A stretch of 64,000 bases of DNA from Asticcacaulis sp. AND118. Lineage in GTDB: Bacteria; Pseudomonadota; Alphaproteobacteria; Caulobacterales; Caulobacteraceae. The stretch is from contig NZ_CP084910.1 of assembly GCF_020535245.1 (NCBI RefSeq), forward strand, positions 248,001 to 312,000, read 5' to 3'. The notes under the pieces were generated by a model. The model saw only the letters and a list, made by a program, of their open reading frames with translations. It was not told where the DNA came from and did not search any database. Every line of letters starts with the position of its first letter. Positions within the stretch are counted from its first letter, which is position 1. Of the stretch, positions 1-11,652 are shown piece after piece. A program made the position numbers and the translations under genes.

Positions 1-163
1 GATGCGCCATATCCTTCAGATCGATGTCTGCGCCCAAGGACCGGCGCAGATGCCCGATATAGAGGGCGAAGGCGTGGCCATAGGCTTCCAGCGTGCGCGG
101 CGACACACGCTTCTGCGCCTTGAGATAGTGCAGCCATTCCAGACGGGCATCGTCAATATTCAT
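1..163 (-). CDS. xerC: Tyrosine recombinase XerC, N-terminal part (runs off the window)
   Basis: Reading the minus strand from an ATG at 161-163 gives a protein that starts MNIDDARLEWLHYLKAQ and continues KRVSPRTLEAYGHAF. This is the usual N-terminal SAM-like core-binding domain of XerC/XerD site-specific recombinases, which resolve chromosome dimers at dif. Only the first 54 codons lie in the window, so the catalytic R-H-R-Y residues cannot be checked. The neighbouring DUF484 gene on the same strand supports XerC over another integrase, because DUF484-xerC pairs are common in proteobacteria. Confidence 0.75.
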   Translation of the reverse strand, partial: MNIDDARLEWLHYLKAQKRVSPRTLEAYGHAFALYIGHLRRSLGADIDLKDMAH

Positions 164-197
164 AGGCGCCACAATAGGGTTAATCTCTAACCAACCC

Positions 198-1064
198 TTA
201 AACGGCTCCACCGTTCGGGGCGGGTTCTTCGGTCGAAATGGCGTCGGTGGTGCGCCACAACGGTTCGGCCAGCCCGTCGGCGCGGGTAATGGTAATGTCG
301 ATGGGGCCGCAATCGGCCTTGCCGCCGAAAAAGGAGCAGAAGGCGATTTCCGCCGCGTCGCGCCCGACCCCGATGCGCACCAGCCCATCCAGATGCGCCT
401 GTCGCGTGGCGTCGAACAGCCACCAGCGCCCGTCGAGATAGGCTTCGAACACGGCGTGGAAGTCGCTCGGTTGCAGGCCATAGGCGTAGCAACTGACGAA
501 ACGCGCCGGAATTTCCAGCGCGCGGCAAAAGGCAATGCCCAGATGCGCGAAGTCGCGGCACACGCCGGCGCGGCGCAGCAGGCTCTCGGTGGCTGTGGTC
601 TGTTCGTCCGAGGTGCCGCGCTGATAATCGATATGATCGTAGAGCCAGTTGCAGATAGCGGTGACGCGGCTGAAACCGGGCAGCAGATGCCCGAACTCCT
701 TGCGCGCAAAATCCGCCAGCCGGTCCGAAGGTACAAAACGCGAAGGCAGCAGAAAGGGCAGGATGTCGAGCGGCAATTGCGCGACCGGCGTTTCATTCAC
801 CGTCGCCGGATCGGCGCGGTGCACATCCAGCGTCACCTCTGCCTCATAATGGACGCTCAGCGGGCCGGGCCGGGCGTGCAGACCGAAATAGCGATTATTG
901 ATGTCGGGGACGGTGTGACTGTTCAGCGGCAGGCTTGGCGTGATGCTGAGCTGTTCGACCACGTCCAGATGCCGACGCAGCCGCGCGATCTCCAGATTGA
1001 AGATGAAGACCGAAGGCGTCAGCACTTCGTATTCGAGACGGCAACCCAGCTTGTAACGCACCAT
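198..1064 (-). CDS. Transglutaminase-like (papain-fold) domain protein
   Basis: A 288-residue protein with a transglutaminase-like core in its second half. The catalytic triad is visible: Cys169 in AGVCRDFAHLG, His203 in SDFHAVFEAYL and Asp218 in WWLFDATR. The N-terminal ~100 residues resemble the beta-rich extension of bacterial transglutaminase-like proteins. No signal peptide is seen, so it is probably cytoplasmic. The ATG at 1064 is chosen because GGAG lies about seven bases upstream; an in-frame ATG at 1082 has no such site. Substrate unknown; members act as peptidases or amide hydrolases. It sits between DUF484 and xerC on the same strand. Confidence 0.8.
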   Translation of the reverse strand: MVRYKLGCRLEYEVLTPSVFIFNLEIARLRRHLDVVEQLSITPSLPLNSHTVPDINNRYFGLHARPGPLSVHYEAEVTLDVHRADPATVNETPVAQLPLDILPFLLPSRFVPSDRLADFARKEFGHLLPGFSRVTAICNWLYDHIDYQRGTSDEQTTATESLLRRAGVCRDFAHLGIAFCRALEIPARFVSCYAYGLQPSDFHAVFEAYLDGRWWLFDATRQAHLDGLVRIGVGRDAAEIAFCSFFGGKADCGPIDITITRADGLAEPLWRTTDAISTEEPAPNGGAV

Positions 1065-1138
1065 TTTTGACTCCACGGACATGTGCCGTATATGAGCCTG
1101 ACGCGATGAAAAGATACGATGTGGAGAGTGTAGGCGGG

Positions 1139-1834
1139 TTACAAAACCGGCCAGCGTTCGGCGACGCGTTCGACCACGCGGGCAATGAAGGCGACCAGTT
1201 CGGCACCCATTTCCGGGCTGAAGCCTTCCCAATCGGCGGACCCGAAGGCGACCGCGCCGGGACGGCCTTCGCGCCACATGGCCGTGCGGATGACGGCGGC
1301 GGATTTGATGCGACGGACGTCATCGCCGAACAGCGCGCGGCAGACGCCGTCCGGCCCCAGCAGCGACAGGCCGGTTTCGCCGATGATATAGTCCACGCCC
1401 CCGTAGTCGAGCGTCATCCAGCCCAGCGGGATCGGCGCGGTGTCTTCCAGCGCGATGGTGGCGCAGACGAGACCGAAGCGGTTGCGCACTTCTTCGTTCA
1501 GGCGGCGGGCCAGATCGGAATGGTTGCGCGATTCCATCAGCGACAGGGTCATGGCATGAGCCTGCCCCTGAGCGTCGAAATTGGCGCGGGCCGTCGCCTC
1601 GATCTGGCGGCGCATGTCGAAATCGCGTATGGCCTTGGCCTCCAGCCGCGACAGGGCGGCCGGGCCGAAATCGATCAGGGTGCGGGTCCGGGTTTGCAGG
1701 CCGAGCTTTTCCAGCAGCTCGCGATCCTGCTTCAGTTCCTGCACGAAATCGGGCAGGAGACCGCGCAGGGTCTGATAATCCATCAGGGCGGCGAGGCGCT
1801 CGGTCGTCGTCGGTTCGCGGAAATCTGAGGACAT
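1139..1834 (-). CDS. DUF484 family protein
   Basis: A 231-residue protein beginning MSSDFREPTTTERL. It has a short helical N-terminus (MDYQTLRGLLPDFVQEL) and a GAF-like C-terminal region (IIGETGLSLLGPDG, IKSAAVIRT), as in the DUF484 family that is encoded next to xerC in many proteobacteria. Its role is not known; the GAF-like fold suggests ligand sensing. The ATG at 1834 fits the family length. An upstream ATG at 1918 would add 28 residues with no family match. It faces away from priA, and about 110 bp separate the two starts. Confidence 0.75.
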   Translation of the reverse strand: MSSDFREPTTTERLAALMDYQTLRGLLPDFVQELKQDRELLEKLGLQTRTRTLIDFGPAALSRLEAKAIRDFDMRRQIEATARANFDAQGQAHAMTLSLMESRNHSDLARRLNEEVRNRFGLVCATIALEDTAPIPLGWMTLDYGGVDYIIGETGLSLLGPDGVCRALFGDDVRRIKSAAVIRTAMWREGRPGAVAFGSADWEGFSPEMGAELVAFIARVVERVAERWPVL

Positions 1835-1943
1835 GCTGGTTATCGGGTGTGGTAAACGGCAGGTTAAACTTGGCGTTGACCCAAGTGATGGCATAAAATC
1901 GGCGCGGGGATGAGTCAATTCTATGGTTAACGCTTAAATTCTT

Positions 1944-4154
1944 ATGGACAGCCACACCGACAGCTTAATTGACGCGCCCGCCGTTGCCACCCGGCGGGCG
2001 AAGGTTGTGGTGCTGGCGCCCATGGAAACAGCGCTGGACTATCTGATTCCGGACGACCTGGACCTCGGCGTCGGGGATCATGTCTGGGCACCGTTGGGCC
2101 ACGCGAAGATACGCGGACTGGTCGCGGAGATTTACGTAAGCGCCGAAGACGCCAGGCTGAAACCCATCGCCTCGCGCATCGACGATCCGCGCGTGCCGGA
2201 GGCCAGCGTGCGCTTCTGGCTGTGGGCGGCGGGCTGGACCCTGACTGCGCCGGGGACCTTTCTAAAAGGCTGCCTGCAGGCGCTGAAGACTCCGAAGGCG
2301 CAGGCGCGTTACGGCTATGTACGCAGCGCTGTCGAAGCGATCAAGCCGACGCCGAAACAGGCGCGGGTGCTGGAAAGCGCCGTCCTGCCCCTGACGGCCG
2401 CGGAACTGGCGCAGGCGGCGGGCGTCACGCCGGGCGTGGTGCAGACGCTGGAGAAGAGGGGGTATCTGGATAAGGTCGAATTGAGCAACGAGAGTTTCGC
2501 CACGCCGGACCCGGACCATAGGACGCCGAGCCTGAATCCGGATCAGACGGCGGCCGACCGGTTGCTGCGAAACGAATGGGACCGTCAGGGTTTCGCGCCG
2601 GTACTGCTCGACGGGGTGACGGGTTCGGGCAAGACCGAGGTCTATCTGGAAACCGTGGCACGGGCCCTGCGCGACGATCCCACCGCTCAGGTGCTGGTCC
2701 TGTTGCCGGAAATCGCTTTGACCACGGCCGTTATGGGGCGACTGGAGCATCGGTTCGGCGTGCCGCCGGTGCAGTGGCATTCGGCGGTGTCCGCATCGCA
2801 GCGCCGGCGTATCTGGGAAGGCGTGGCGGCGGGGGAGGCGCGGCTGATCGTCGGGGCGCGCTCGGCCCTGTTTCTGCCGTACAAAAACCTGCGCCTGATC
2901 GTCATCGACGAAGAACACGATGGTTCTTACAAACAGGAAGAGGGCGTGCGCTATCAGGCCCGCGATCTGGCGGTCATGCGTGCGCACCGCGACGGCTTCA
3001 TGGTGGTGCTGGCCTCAGCCACGCCGTCGCTGGAAACCCTGACCAATGCCCAGAAGGAACGCTATGTCTGGGTGCGGCTGGAAAGCCGCCACGGTACGGC
3101 GCAACTGCCCGACATTTCGCTGATCGATATGAAGACGCATCAGCCGGACGCGGGGCCCACCGGCGACAAATGGTGGCTGTCCGATCCGCTGGTGGCCGAA
3201 ATCAGCGAAACCCTTCAGCGCCGCGAACAGGTGCTGCTGTTCCTCAACCGCCGGGGCTATGCGCCGCTGGTCCTGTGCCGGGCGTGCGGAGAACGCATGA
3301 CTTCGCCCAAGACCGATAGCTGGCTGGTTGAGCACCGGGCGTCGGGACGGCTGGTCTGCCACCTGACCGGCTTTTCGATGAAGAAGCCTGACCGCTGCCC
3401 GCATTGCGGCGCGCTCGACAGCCTGACCTCGATCGGGCCGGGCGTGGAGCGCATTCTCGAAGAGGTGAAGGAACGTTTCCCGCAGGCGCGCGCTGAAATC
3501 TTCTCATCCGACACCACGCCGGATGCGGATTCTTCGGCGGCGTTGATCAAGCGGGTGGAGGATCACGAGATCGATATTCTCGTCGCCACACAGGCCGCGG
3601 CCAAAGGCCACAACTTTCTCAACCTGACTCTGGTGGGGATTGTCGACGCCGATCTGGGGCTCAAGGGCGGCGATCTGCGCGCGGCGGAGCGCACCTTTCA
3701 GCTTCTGGCGCAGGCGACGGGCCGCGCCGGGCGCGCGACCAAACCGGGGCGGGCGGTGCTGCAAACCTATACGCCGGAGCATCCGGTAATGCAGGCCTTG
3801 CAGGCGCAGGATCGTGAAGCCTTCTACGCCTATGAGCAGATGAGCCGCGACATCGCGCAATTCCCGCCCTATGGCCGACTGGGGGCAGTGATCCTGTCGG
3901 CCAAGGACAATGCGCTGCTCAACCGTTTCGCGCGGGAACTGGCGCTGGCCATTCCCAATACGGAAGGGATCGACGTCTATGGCCCCGCCGACGCGCCGCT
4001 CAGCCTGGTGCGCGGCATGTGGCGCAAGCGGTTTCTGGTGCGCGCCGACCGCAACCGCGACCTTCAGGGCTTTATGAGCGCTTGGCTGAAAAGCCTGAAA
4101 GCGCCTCATGCGGTTCGCGTGGTCACGGATATCGAACCTTACAGCTTCCTTTAG
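1944..4154 (+). CDS. priA: Primosomal protein N' (PriA helicase)
   Basis: A 736-residue superfamily 2 DNA helicase that reloads the replicative helicase at stalled forks. In order: N-terminal DNA-binding domain (about 20-105), winged-helix region, Walker A GVTGSGKTEVY near 224-234, the DEEH box at 322-325, a zinc module (about 445-490) and the C-terminal helicase lobe with TQAAAKGHNF and QATGRAGR. The zinc module is unusual: Cys445, Cys448, Cys472, Cys485 and Cys488 are present, but three positions that are Cys in E. coli PriA read Ser454, Thr457 and Thr475 by my manual alignment. The gene stands alone and is followed by a short repeat element. Confidence 0.96.
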   Translation: MDSHTDSLIDAPAVATRRAKVVVLAPMETALDYLIPDDLDLGVGDHVWAPLGHAKIRGLVAEIYVSAEDARLKPIASRIDDPRVPEASVRFWLWAAGWTLTAPGTFLKGCLQALKTPKAQARYGYVRSAVEAIKPTPKQARVLESAVLPLTAAELAQAAGVTPGVVQTLEKRGYLDKVELSNESFATPDPDHRTPSLNPDQTAADRLLRNEWDRQGFAPVLLDGVTGSGKTEVYLETVARALRDDPTAQVLVLLPEIALTTAVMGRLEHRFGVPPVQWHSAVSASQRRRIWEGVAAGEARLIVGARSALFLPYKNLRLIVIDEEHDGSYKQEEGVRYQARDLAVMRAHRDGFMVVLASATPSLETLTNAQKERYVWVRLESRHGTAQLPDISLIDMKTHQPDAGPTGDKWWLSDPLVAEISETLQRREQVLLFLNRRGYAPLVLCRACGERMTSPKTDSWLVEHRASGRLVCHLTGFSMKKPDRCPHCGALDSLTSIGPGVERILEEVKERFPQARAEIFSSDTTPDADSSAALIKRVEDHEIDILVATQAAAKGHNFLNLTLVGIVDADLGLKGGDLRAAERTFQLLAQATGRAGRATKPGRAVLQTYTPEHPVMQALQAQDREAFYAYEQMSRDIAQFPPYGRLGAVILSAKDNALLNRFARELALAIPNTEGIDVYGPADAPLSLVRGMWRKRFLVRADRNRDLQGFMSAWLKSLKAPHAVRVVTDIEPYSFL

Positions 4155-4158
4155 TTTT

Positions 4159-4262
4159 TAGAGCGAGATGATTTAAAGCGGAAACATCATCTCGCTCTCA
4201 GTTTTTGAGGGGTCGCGCACTTTTTCCGAAAAGTGGTGCCCACTTTATCGGATTGCGCTCTA
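4159..4262. repeat. Palindromic intergenic repeat (RPE/MITE-like)
   Basis: A 104-bp element bounded by TAGAGCG (4159-4165) and CGCTCTA (4256-4262). The first half is a perfect 12-bp stem, 4161-4172 with 4186-4197. The second half holds a smaller stem, CACTTTT (4218-4224) with AAAAGTG (4229-4235). This layout and the words CCGAAAAGTGG and CGGATTGCGCTCTAG are typical of short palindromic repeats scattered in alphaproteobacterial genomes. It lies just after the priA stop and may also end its transcript. Confidence 0.6.
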
Positions 4263-4378
4263 GTGGCGCATCTGATCCGAAACGAAGTTCGGCGAGCCAC
4301 AAAGCAAAAGGCCTCCGGTATGGCGAAGACCGGCCTTCGCGGCGTAAGGAAGCAAGGTGAAGCCCGATGGCGTAAAAC

Positions 4379-5218
4379 TCAGGCGAAGAGAGCGGCCTTG
4401 GGTCCGAAGACAGCGCGTTCGTCGTTCAGTGCCTTATCCATGGCGTCCAGCATGTCCTCGACTTCTTCCATGTCCTTGCCGGAGCTTTGGAAGGCTTCGA
4501 CCGTGTCCTTGTCGACCTTCTGAAAGGCGAGTTGAATCTTCGCCGTTTCGAACATGTCCTTGACCTTCCTGGTGATGGCGCGGACCTGCTTCATGAAATC
4601 GTGGACGTCCATCAGTTCGCTTTCGGCGCGGCTGCGTTCGGTCCGCACATAGGCTTCGGCGGCGGCGCGGGTCTGGGCCGGGGAAGGCAGGGCCGGTTCG
4701 CCGGTCTCTTCGGTGTTTTCCGTGTCCTCGACCGGTTCGGCGTCTTCGAGGGTTTCCGCCTCTTTTGCGGCGTCCTCAGCGGCTTCGGCCGCTTCGACCT
4801 CGCCCTTGGCACTGTCCTGCGCGTCTTCAGACACCGGGGTGCTGGCGGCGGTCTGAGCCGACGAAAAGGCCGAGACATCCATCGAATTGCCGCCGGCGCT
4901 GGCATATGCCTTCACGGCAGCCTTCAACTCTTTCATCAGGCTGGCCAGCATCCTCGCCATCGTCTTGGGGTCGTTCTGGCCCATCTCCCTGATGAGCTTC
5001 AATCGCTCCAGAAGTTGCGTCACCTTGAGCTTGGCGCGGGCCCGCACATCGTCGCGCGTCTTTTTCGGCAGGTCGCGGAGGTCTTCGGCCGCCTGCTTCT
5101 GGGCGGCGCTCTTGTCTTCGACTTTCTGGGCGGTGTTTTGGGCGCGCAGGGCCTTCAGGCTGTCGAGCACGCTCGCGGCGGTGCTGGCGCGGGCGGCGTA
5201 GGTGCTGCCGATATCCAT
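4379..5218 (-). CDS. Hypothetical Ala/Glu-rich coiled-coil protein
   Basis: A 279-residue protein of unknown function. It starts MDIGSTYAARASTAASVLDSLK. Residues about 20-110 are strongly charged and probably helical (KKTRDDVRARAKLKVTQLLER). Residues about 130-190 are a low-complexity Ala/Glu/Thr acidic stretch, and the C-terminus (KVDKDTVEAFQSSGKDMEE) is helical again. No signal peptide or membrane segment. The ATG at 5218 is preceded by AGAAGG; an alternative start at 5287 would add 23 residues and is less likely. It could be a structural or secretion-linked protein, but nothing here decides this. Confidence 0.65.
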   Translation of the reverse strand: MDIGSTYAARASTAASVLDSLKALRAQNTAQKVEDKSAAQKQAAEDLRDLPKKTRDDVRARAKLKVTQLLERLKLIREMGQNDPKTMARMLASLMKELKAAVKAYASAGGNSMDVSAFSSAQTAASTPVSEDAQDSAKGEVEAAEAAEDAAKEAETLEDAEPVEDTENTEETGEPALPSPAQTRAAAEAYVRTERSRAESELMDVHDFMKQVRAITRKVKDMFETAKIQLAFQKVDKDTVEAFQSSGKDMEEVEDMLDAMDKALNDERAVFGPKAALFA

Positions 5219-5286
5219 GGTGTCGAGCCTTCTGCTAACGCCGTCAGGATAGGGCAACAGGCTTAACCGAGTATTGAGCAGAAGCA

Positions 5287-5323
5287 TAAACGCAAAACGC
5301 CCCCGATCAGAACCGGGGGCGTT
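5287..5323 (-). terminator. Intrinsic terminator of the TerC gene
   Basis: A perfect 10-bp GC-rich stem, 5296-5305 with 5314-5323, and an 8-base loop. On the minus strand it is followed by a T-rich run (TTTGCGTTT). It sits about 20 bases after the TerC stop codon. Confidence 0.75.
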
Positions 5324-5345
5324 GCAGGCTAAGCTGTCGTCAGGA

Positions 5346-6146
5346 TCAGATATGCGGATCGGGCGACTTGGCGGCCTTCTTCTTCTGTGCGTTGCGCGAC
5401 AGCATGTTCAGGCCCTCGACCATGGCCGAGAAGGCCATCGCCGCGTAGATATAACCCTTGGGCACGTGGACGCCGAAGCCTTCGGCGATCAGCACCGTAC
5501 CGATCATCAGCAGGAAGCCCAGTGCCAGCATGACGACGGTCGGGTTCTTGTCGATAAAGTTGGCCAGAGGGTCCGAAGCCAGCAGCATGACCAGAACGGC
5601 GACGACGACGGCGATCATCATGACCGGCACATGGTCGGTCATGCCGACGGCGGTCAGGATCGAGTCGACCGAGAAGACGAGGTCGAGCAGGATGATCTGC
5701 ACGATGGCGGCGCCCGCATTGTTGATGGTGGCGTTTTTGGCGTCCATCACGTCATGGGTCGGCGCGGGGTCGACCGTGTGGTGGATTTCCTTGGTCGCCT
5801 TCCACAGGAGGAACAGGCCGCCCGCGATCAGGATGAGGTCCTTCCATGAGAAGGAGGTCTCGAACATCGGCTCGCCGTGCTCACCGATCGGCCCGATCAG
5901 GCCCAGATTGAACACCTCCGCCTTCAGGCCGATGATCCAGCCGATGGTCAACAGCAGGCCGAGGCGCATTATCAGCGCCAGGGCGATACCGAGACGGCGG
6001 GTCTTCTGACGGTCCTTCTCCGGCAGCTTGTTGGACAGGATGGAGATGAAGACGAGGTTGTCGATGCCGAGCACGACCTCCATCACAATGAGCGTAATAA
6101 GGGCTGCCCAGACGGTGGGGTCGGAAAAAAGGGCCAGAAGGTCCAT
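5346..6146 (-). CDS. TerC family integral membrane protein
   Basis: A 266-residue inner-membrane protein with about seven hydrophobic segments. It has the TerC signatures [19 protein letters not shown] near the N-terminus and [17 protein letters not shown] in the middle; the paired acidic residues in membrane segments are thought to bind or move metal ions. The family is linked to tellurite resistance and to manganese or calcium export coupled to exoprotein metalation. No CBS or CorC domain follows, so it is the short TerC type. Transcribed alone; the AT-rich 6147-6484 region upstream must hold its promoter. Confidence 0.85.
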   Translation of the reverse strand: MDLLALFSDPTVWAALITLIVMEVVLGIDNLVFISILSNKLPEKDRQKTRRLGIALALIMRLGLLLTIGWIIGLKAEVFNLGLIGPIGEHGEPMFETSFSWKDLILIAGGLFLLWKATKEIHHTVDPAPTHDVMDAKNATINNAGAAIVQIILLDLVFSVDSILTAVGMTDHVPVMMIAVVVAVLVMLLASDPLANFIDKNPTVVMLALGFLLMIGTVLIAEGFGVHVPKGYIYAAMAFSAMVEGLNMLSRNAQKKKAAKSPDPHI

Positions 6147-6348
6147 GAGGTCTTTCTCAGAGAAAAGAGTACGAGCGTTCTAAATAGACGCAGCGGCATC
6201 AGGCGGCAATGTGCCGCATAACAGTGAAATCGATTGTCCGGTGCAGATTCGCGTCATTTTTCCTTTTGCGGACTTGCGGCTGAAAAAAGGCGACATGAGC
6301 TGTGATCGTTATGCGGTCACAGAAAAGTGAAAAATGCTTTTTGCTTGG

Positions 6349-6377
6349 TTGCGGTGGGTCATACCCCATGCTAAGAG
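6349..6377 (+). promoter_or_regulatory. Candidate housekeeping promoter of the atp operon
   Basis: TTGCGGT at 6349-6355, 14 bases, then GCTAAGAG at 6370-6377. This resembles the Caulobacter sigma-73 pattern TTGACGS-N10-14-GCTANAWC with two or three mismatches. It lies about 110 bases before atpH. The rest of the 338-base gap 6147-6484 is AT-rich and shows no gene. Confidence 0.4.
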
Positions 6378-6484
6378 GCGCGCGGCTTGAATGGCCGGTC
6401 GCTTTTGCGCGCCTGTAGTTTTAGTGCGCCCCGCCGGCCCCGGAAAAGCCCATTCCACTTATTTCTTTGGCTGGAAAAGTTATC

Positions 6485-7039
6485 GTGAGCGATATTTTTA
6501 GAGAGACAGAGGTCGGTGAGCGTTACGCCAAGGCCGTGTTCGAACTGGCGGAAGCCGCCGGTAACCTGGATGCGGTGCAGGCGGATCTCAAGACCCTGAA
6601 GGCGCTGCTGATCGAAAGCAAGGATCTCCGCCGTCTCGTCACCTCGCATGCCTTCAAGTCCGAAGACAAGCTGAAGGGCCTCACCGCCGTTCTGAACGCC
6701 GCCAAGCCGAACGCCCTGACGCTGAAGGCCCTGGGCCTGATGGCGCAGAACGTCCGTCTGGATCAGGTCTTCGGTTTCATCACCGCTTTCAACCGCCTGT
6801 ACGACGCCAGGAAGGGCATCGTTTCGGCGGTGGTTACCTCCGCCACGGCCCTGTCCGATGAGCAGGTGGCCGGTCTTCAGGCCGCGCTGCGCACCGCGCT
6901 CGGTCAGGACCCCGTCCTCAGCCAGACGGTCGATCCGTCGCTGCTGGGCGGCCTCAAGGTTCGCGTCGGCTCGCGCCTGTTCGACGCTTCGCTTAAAACC
7001 AAACTCGATTCCCTCAAATTTGCCCTCAAGCGGGCGTAA
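6485..7039 (+). CDS. atpH: ATP synthase F1 delta subunit
   Basis: A 184-residue delta (OSCP-like) subunit, part of the peripheral stalk that joins F1 to F0. It has the family N-terminus (VGERYAKAVFELAEAAG) and the C-terminal motif ILGGLKVRVGSRLFDASLKTKLDSL-like, here read as LLGGLKVRVGSRLFDAS. The GTG at 6485 (SDIFRETEVGERY) gives the usual length; an in-frame TTG at 6467 would add six residues. First gene of the F1 operon atpHAGDC, as in other alphaproteobacteria where F0 genes lie elsewhere. Confidence 0.92.
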   Translation: MSDIFRETEVGERYAKAVFELAEAAGNLDAVQADLKTLKALLIESKDLRRLVTSHAFKSEDKLKGLTAVLNAAKPNALTLKALGLMAQNVRLDQVFGFITAFNRLYDARKGIVSAVVTSATALSDEQVAGLQAALRTALGQDPVLSQTVDPSLLGGLKVRVGSRLFDASLKTKLDSLKFALKRA

Positions 7040-8593
<1,554 letters not shown>

Positions 8594-8601
8594 TAAACCT
8601 C

Positions 8602-8658
8602 CTCCCCTGCGCGAGCGGGGGAGCGGGGCGGCCCGTGCCGTGGCCAGCTTGTCTGGCC
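8602..8658. repeat. Two hairpins in the atpA-atpG gap
   Basis: The 98-base gap between atpA and atpG holds CTCCCC (8602-8607) pairing with GGGGAG (8618-8623), followed by GGCCAG (8642-8647) with CTGGCC (8653-8658). The first is a short form of the CTCCCC/GGGGAG repeat seen at other sites in the window. It could tune transcript stability between alpha and gamma. Confidence 0.5.
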
Positions 8659-8691
8659 GGGAGGGCTACCCCCGAATGATAGGGACTTTTC

Positions 8692-9564
8692 ATGGCAAGT
8701 CTTAAGGACATGCGCAATCAGATCGGAAGCGTGAAAGCCACGCAGAAGATCACCAAGGCCATGCAGATGGTCGCCGCCGCCAAGCTCAAGCGGGCTCAGG
8801 ATGTGGCGGAAAACGCGCGCCCCTATGCCAAGCGCATGGCGGCTGTCATCGCCAACCTCGCCAAGGGCGTGTCGGGCGACGCTGCGCCGAAGCTGCTGGC
8901 CGGCACGGGGTCCACTCAGAAGCACCTCGTCGTCGTGGCGACCGCCGATCGCGGTCTGGCCGGCGGTTTCAACTCGTCGATCGGCCGCGCCGCACGCGAC
9001 CACATCAACGCGCTGAAGGCCGAAGGCAAGACGGTTCGCGTCATCACCGTGGGCCGCAAGGGCCGCGACCAGCTCAAACGTTTGTTCGGCGACCTGTTCG
9101 TCGAAAGCTTCGAACTGGGCAAGACGCTGGACCTCACCACGGTTCAGCCGATCGCCGAAGCCATCTTCAAGGAATTCGACGAAGGCCGCGCCGACGTCGT
9201 GACCCTGTTCTACAGCCAGTTCAAGTCGGTGATCGCTCAGGTTCCGACCGCCAAGCAACTGATCCCGGCCCAGGTCGAAGCCGCCGCTGCCGAAGATACG
9301 TCGGGCGGCGCGGTCTATACCTACGAGCCGTCGGAAGAAGAAATCCTCGAAACCCTGCTGCCACGCAACCTGACCATTCAGGTTCTGGCCTCGCTTCTGG
9401 AAAACAATGCGGGCTTCTACGCCTCCCAGATGAGCGCCATGGACAATGCGACGCGCAATGCGGGCGAAATGATCAACGCGCTCAACCTCAAATACAACCG
9501 TAAACGTCAGGCCCAGATCACGACCGAACTGATCGAGATCATCGCCGGTGCCGAAGCCCTTTAA
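8692..9564 (+). CDS. atpG: ATP synthase F1 gamma subunit
   Basis: A 290-residue gamma subunit, the rotating central shaft of F1. It has the N-terminal helix [19 protein letters not shown] followed by [17 protein letters not shown], and the C-terminal helix with [20 protein letters not shown] and [21 protein letters not shown] clean AGGGA ribosome site precedes the ATG. Length and both ends are normal for the family. Confidence 0.97.
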   Translation: MASLKDMRNQIGSVKATQKITKAMQMVAAAKLKRAQDVAENARPYAKRMAAVIANLAKGVSGDAAPKLLAGTGSTQKHLVVVATADRGLAGGFNSSIGRAARDHINALKAEGKTVRVITVGRKGRDQLKRLFGDLFVESFELGKTLDLTTVQPIAEAIFKEFDEGRADVVTLFYSQFKSVIAQVPTAKQLIPAQVEAAAAEDTSGGAVYTYEPSEEEILETLLPRNLTIQVLASLLENNAGFYASQMSAMDNATRNAGEMINALNLKYNRKRQAQITTELIEIIAGAEAL

Positions 9565-11025
<1,461 letters not shown>

Positions 11026-11033
11026 TTCTCCCG

Positions 11034-11160
11034 CCTGAAAGTCACGGGCTTCGCCCGAATACTTTCAGGTGGGGTCAATATCGGGAAAATTTACGCAGGG
11101 CACAGCCCGTCGAAAATTTTCACATCTTGGTTAAGTGGTGAGCAGCCAAGGCTGCCCACC
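11034..11160 (+). other. Two hairpins in the atpD-atpC gap
   Basis: The 153-base gap between beta and epsilon holds a two-part hairpin: CCTGAAAGT (11034-11042) with ACTTTCAGG (11061-11069), enclosing CGGGC/GCCCG. A second one pairs GGTGAGCAGCC (11137-11147) with GGCTGCCCACC (11150-11160), with one mismatch. Neither is followed by a T run, so they look like mRNA-processing or stability structures, not terminators. Confidence 0.5.
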
Positions 11161-11178
11161 GATTAAGGGACGCCGGAT

Positions 11179-11454
11179 ATGGCTGACAAACTTCACGTTT
11201 CTCTGGTGACGCCGACGAGCGAACTCTTCGCCGGTGACGTCGATCAGGTCATCGCACCGGGTTCCGAAGGCGAGTTCGGCGTTCTGGCCGGCCACGCGCC
11301 GCTGATGACGACGCTGAGCGAAGGCACAGTGACGATCATCGACGGCGACCAGAAGCGCATGTTTCAGGTGATCGGCGGCTTCGCGGATGTGAATGCCGAG
11401 GGCATCACCATCCTGGCCGAACGCGCCGAGGAATATGTCGAAACGGTCCACTAA
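11179..11454 (+). CDS. atpC: ATP synthase F1 epsilon subunit (short form)
   Basis: A 91-residue epsilon subunit, containing the N-terminal beta-sandwich (LHVSLVTPTSELFAGDVDQV, GEFGVLAGHAPLMTTL, GGFADVNAEGITILAE) that binds gamma and the c-ring. The C-terminal two-helix domain that inhibits ATP hydrolysis in E. coli (about 139 residues) is absent, as in several alphaproteobacteria. AAGGGA lies eight bases before the ATG. Last gene of the F1 operon, followed by a strong terminator. Confidence 0.93.
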   Translation: MADKLHVSLVTPTSELFAGDVDQVIAPGSEGEFGVLAGHAPLMTTLSEGTVTIIDGDQKRMFQVIGGFADVNAEGITILAERAEEYVETVH

Positions 11455-11480
11455 ACCGTTCTGACAATCAGAAACAAAAA

Positions 11481-11516
11481 ACCCCGCCGGATCGCTCCGG
11501 CGGGGTTTTTTGTTTT
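11481..11516 (+). terminator. Intrinsic terminator of the atp operon
   Basis: A perfect 10-bp stem, ACCCCGCCGG (11481-11490) with CCGGCGGGGT (11497-11506), then TTTTTTGTTTT. The same 26-base hairpin core occurs at 57117-57142 after the DUF2794 gene. Confidence 0.92.
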
Positions 11517-11519
11517 CAT

Positions 11520-11647
11520 CCTCCCCTGTAGCGAAGCGTACGGGGGAGGTGGATACGAGCGATAGCGAGTAGACGGAGGGGGCATTGCTCGCGACTTGCC
11601 CCCTCCACACTTCGTGGTCCCCCTCCCCCGCTTCGCAGGGGAGGATG
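11520..11647. repeat. Dispersed CTCCCC...GGGGAG intergenic repeat, copy A
   Basis: The outer ends CTCCCCTG and CAGGGGAG are inverted. Internal words include ACGGGGGAGGTGG, GAGCGATAGCGA, GACGGAGGGGGC, TTGCCCCCTCCAC and GGTCCCCCTCCCCCGCT. Copy B at 22028-22161 shares almost the same order of words, so these are copies of one element. It lies between the atp terminator and the DUF1330 gene and holds no gene. Confidence 0.7.
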
Positions 11648-11652
11648 GGGCA

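Noticed and set aside
6300-6321. TGTGA...TCACA upstream of the atp operon as a CRP site
   Set aside because: The spacing between the half-sites is 11 bases, not the 6 of CRP sites.
11034-11069. Terminator inside the atp operon
   Set aside because: No T run follows on either strand, and atpC lies downstream on the same strand.
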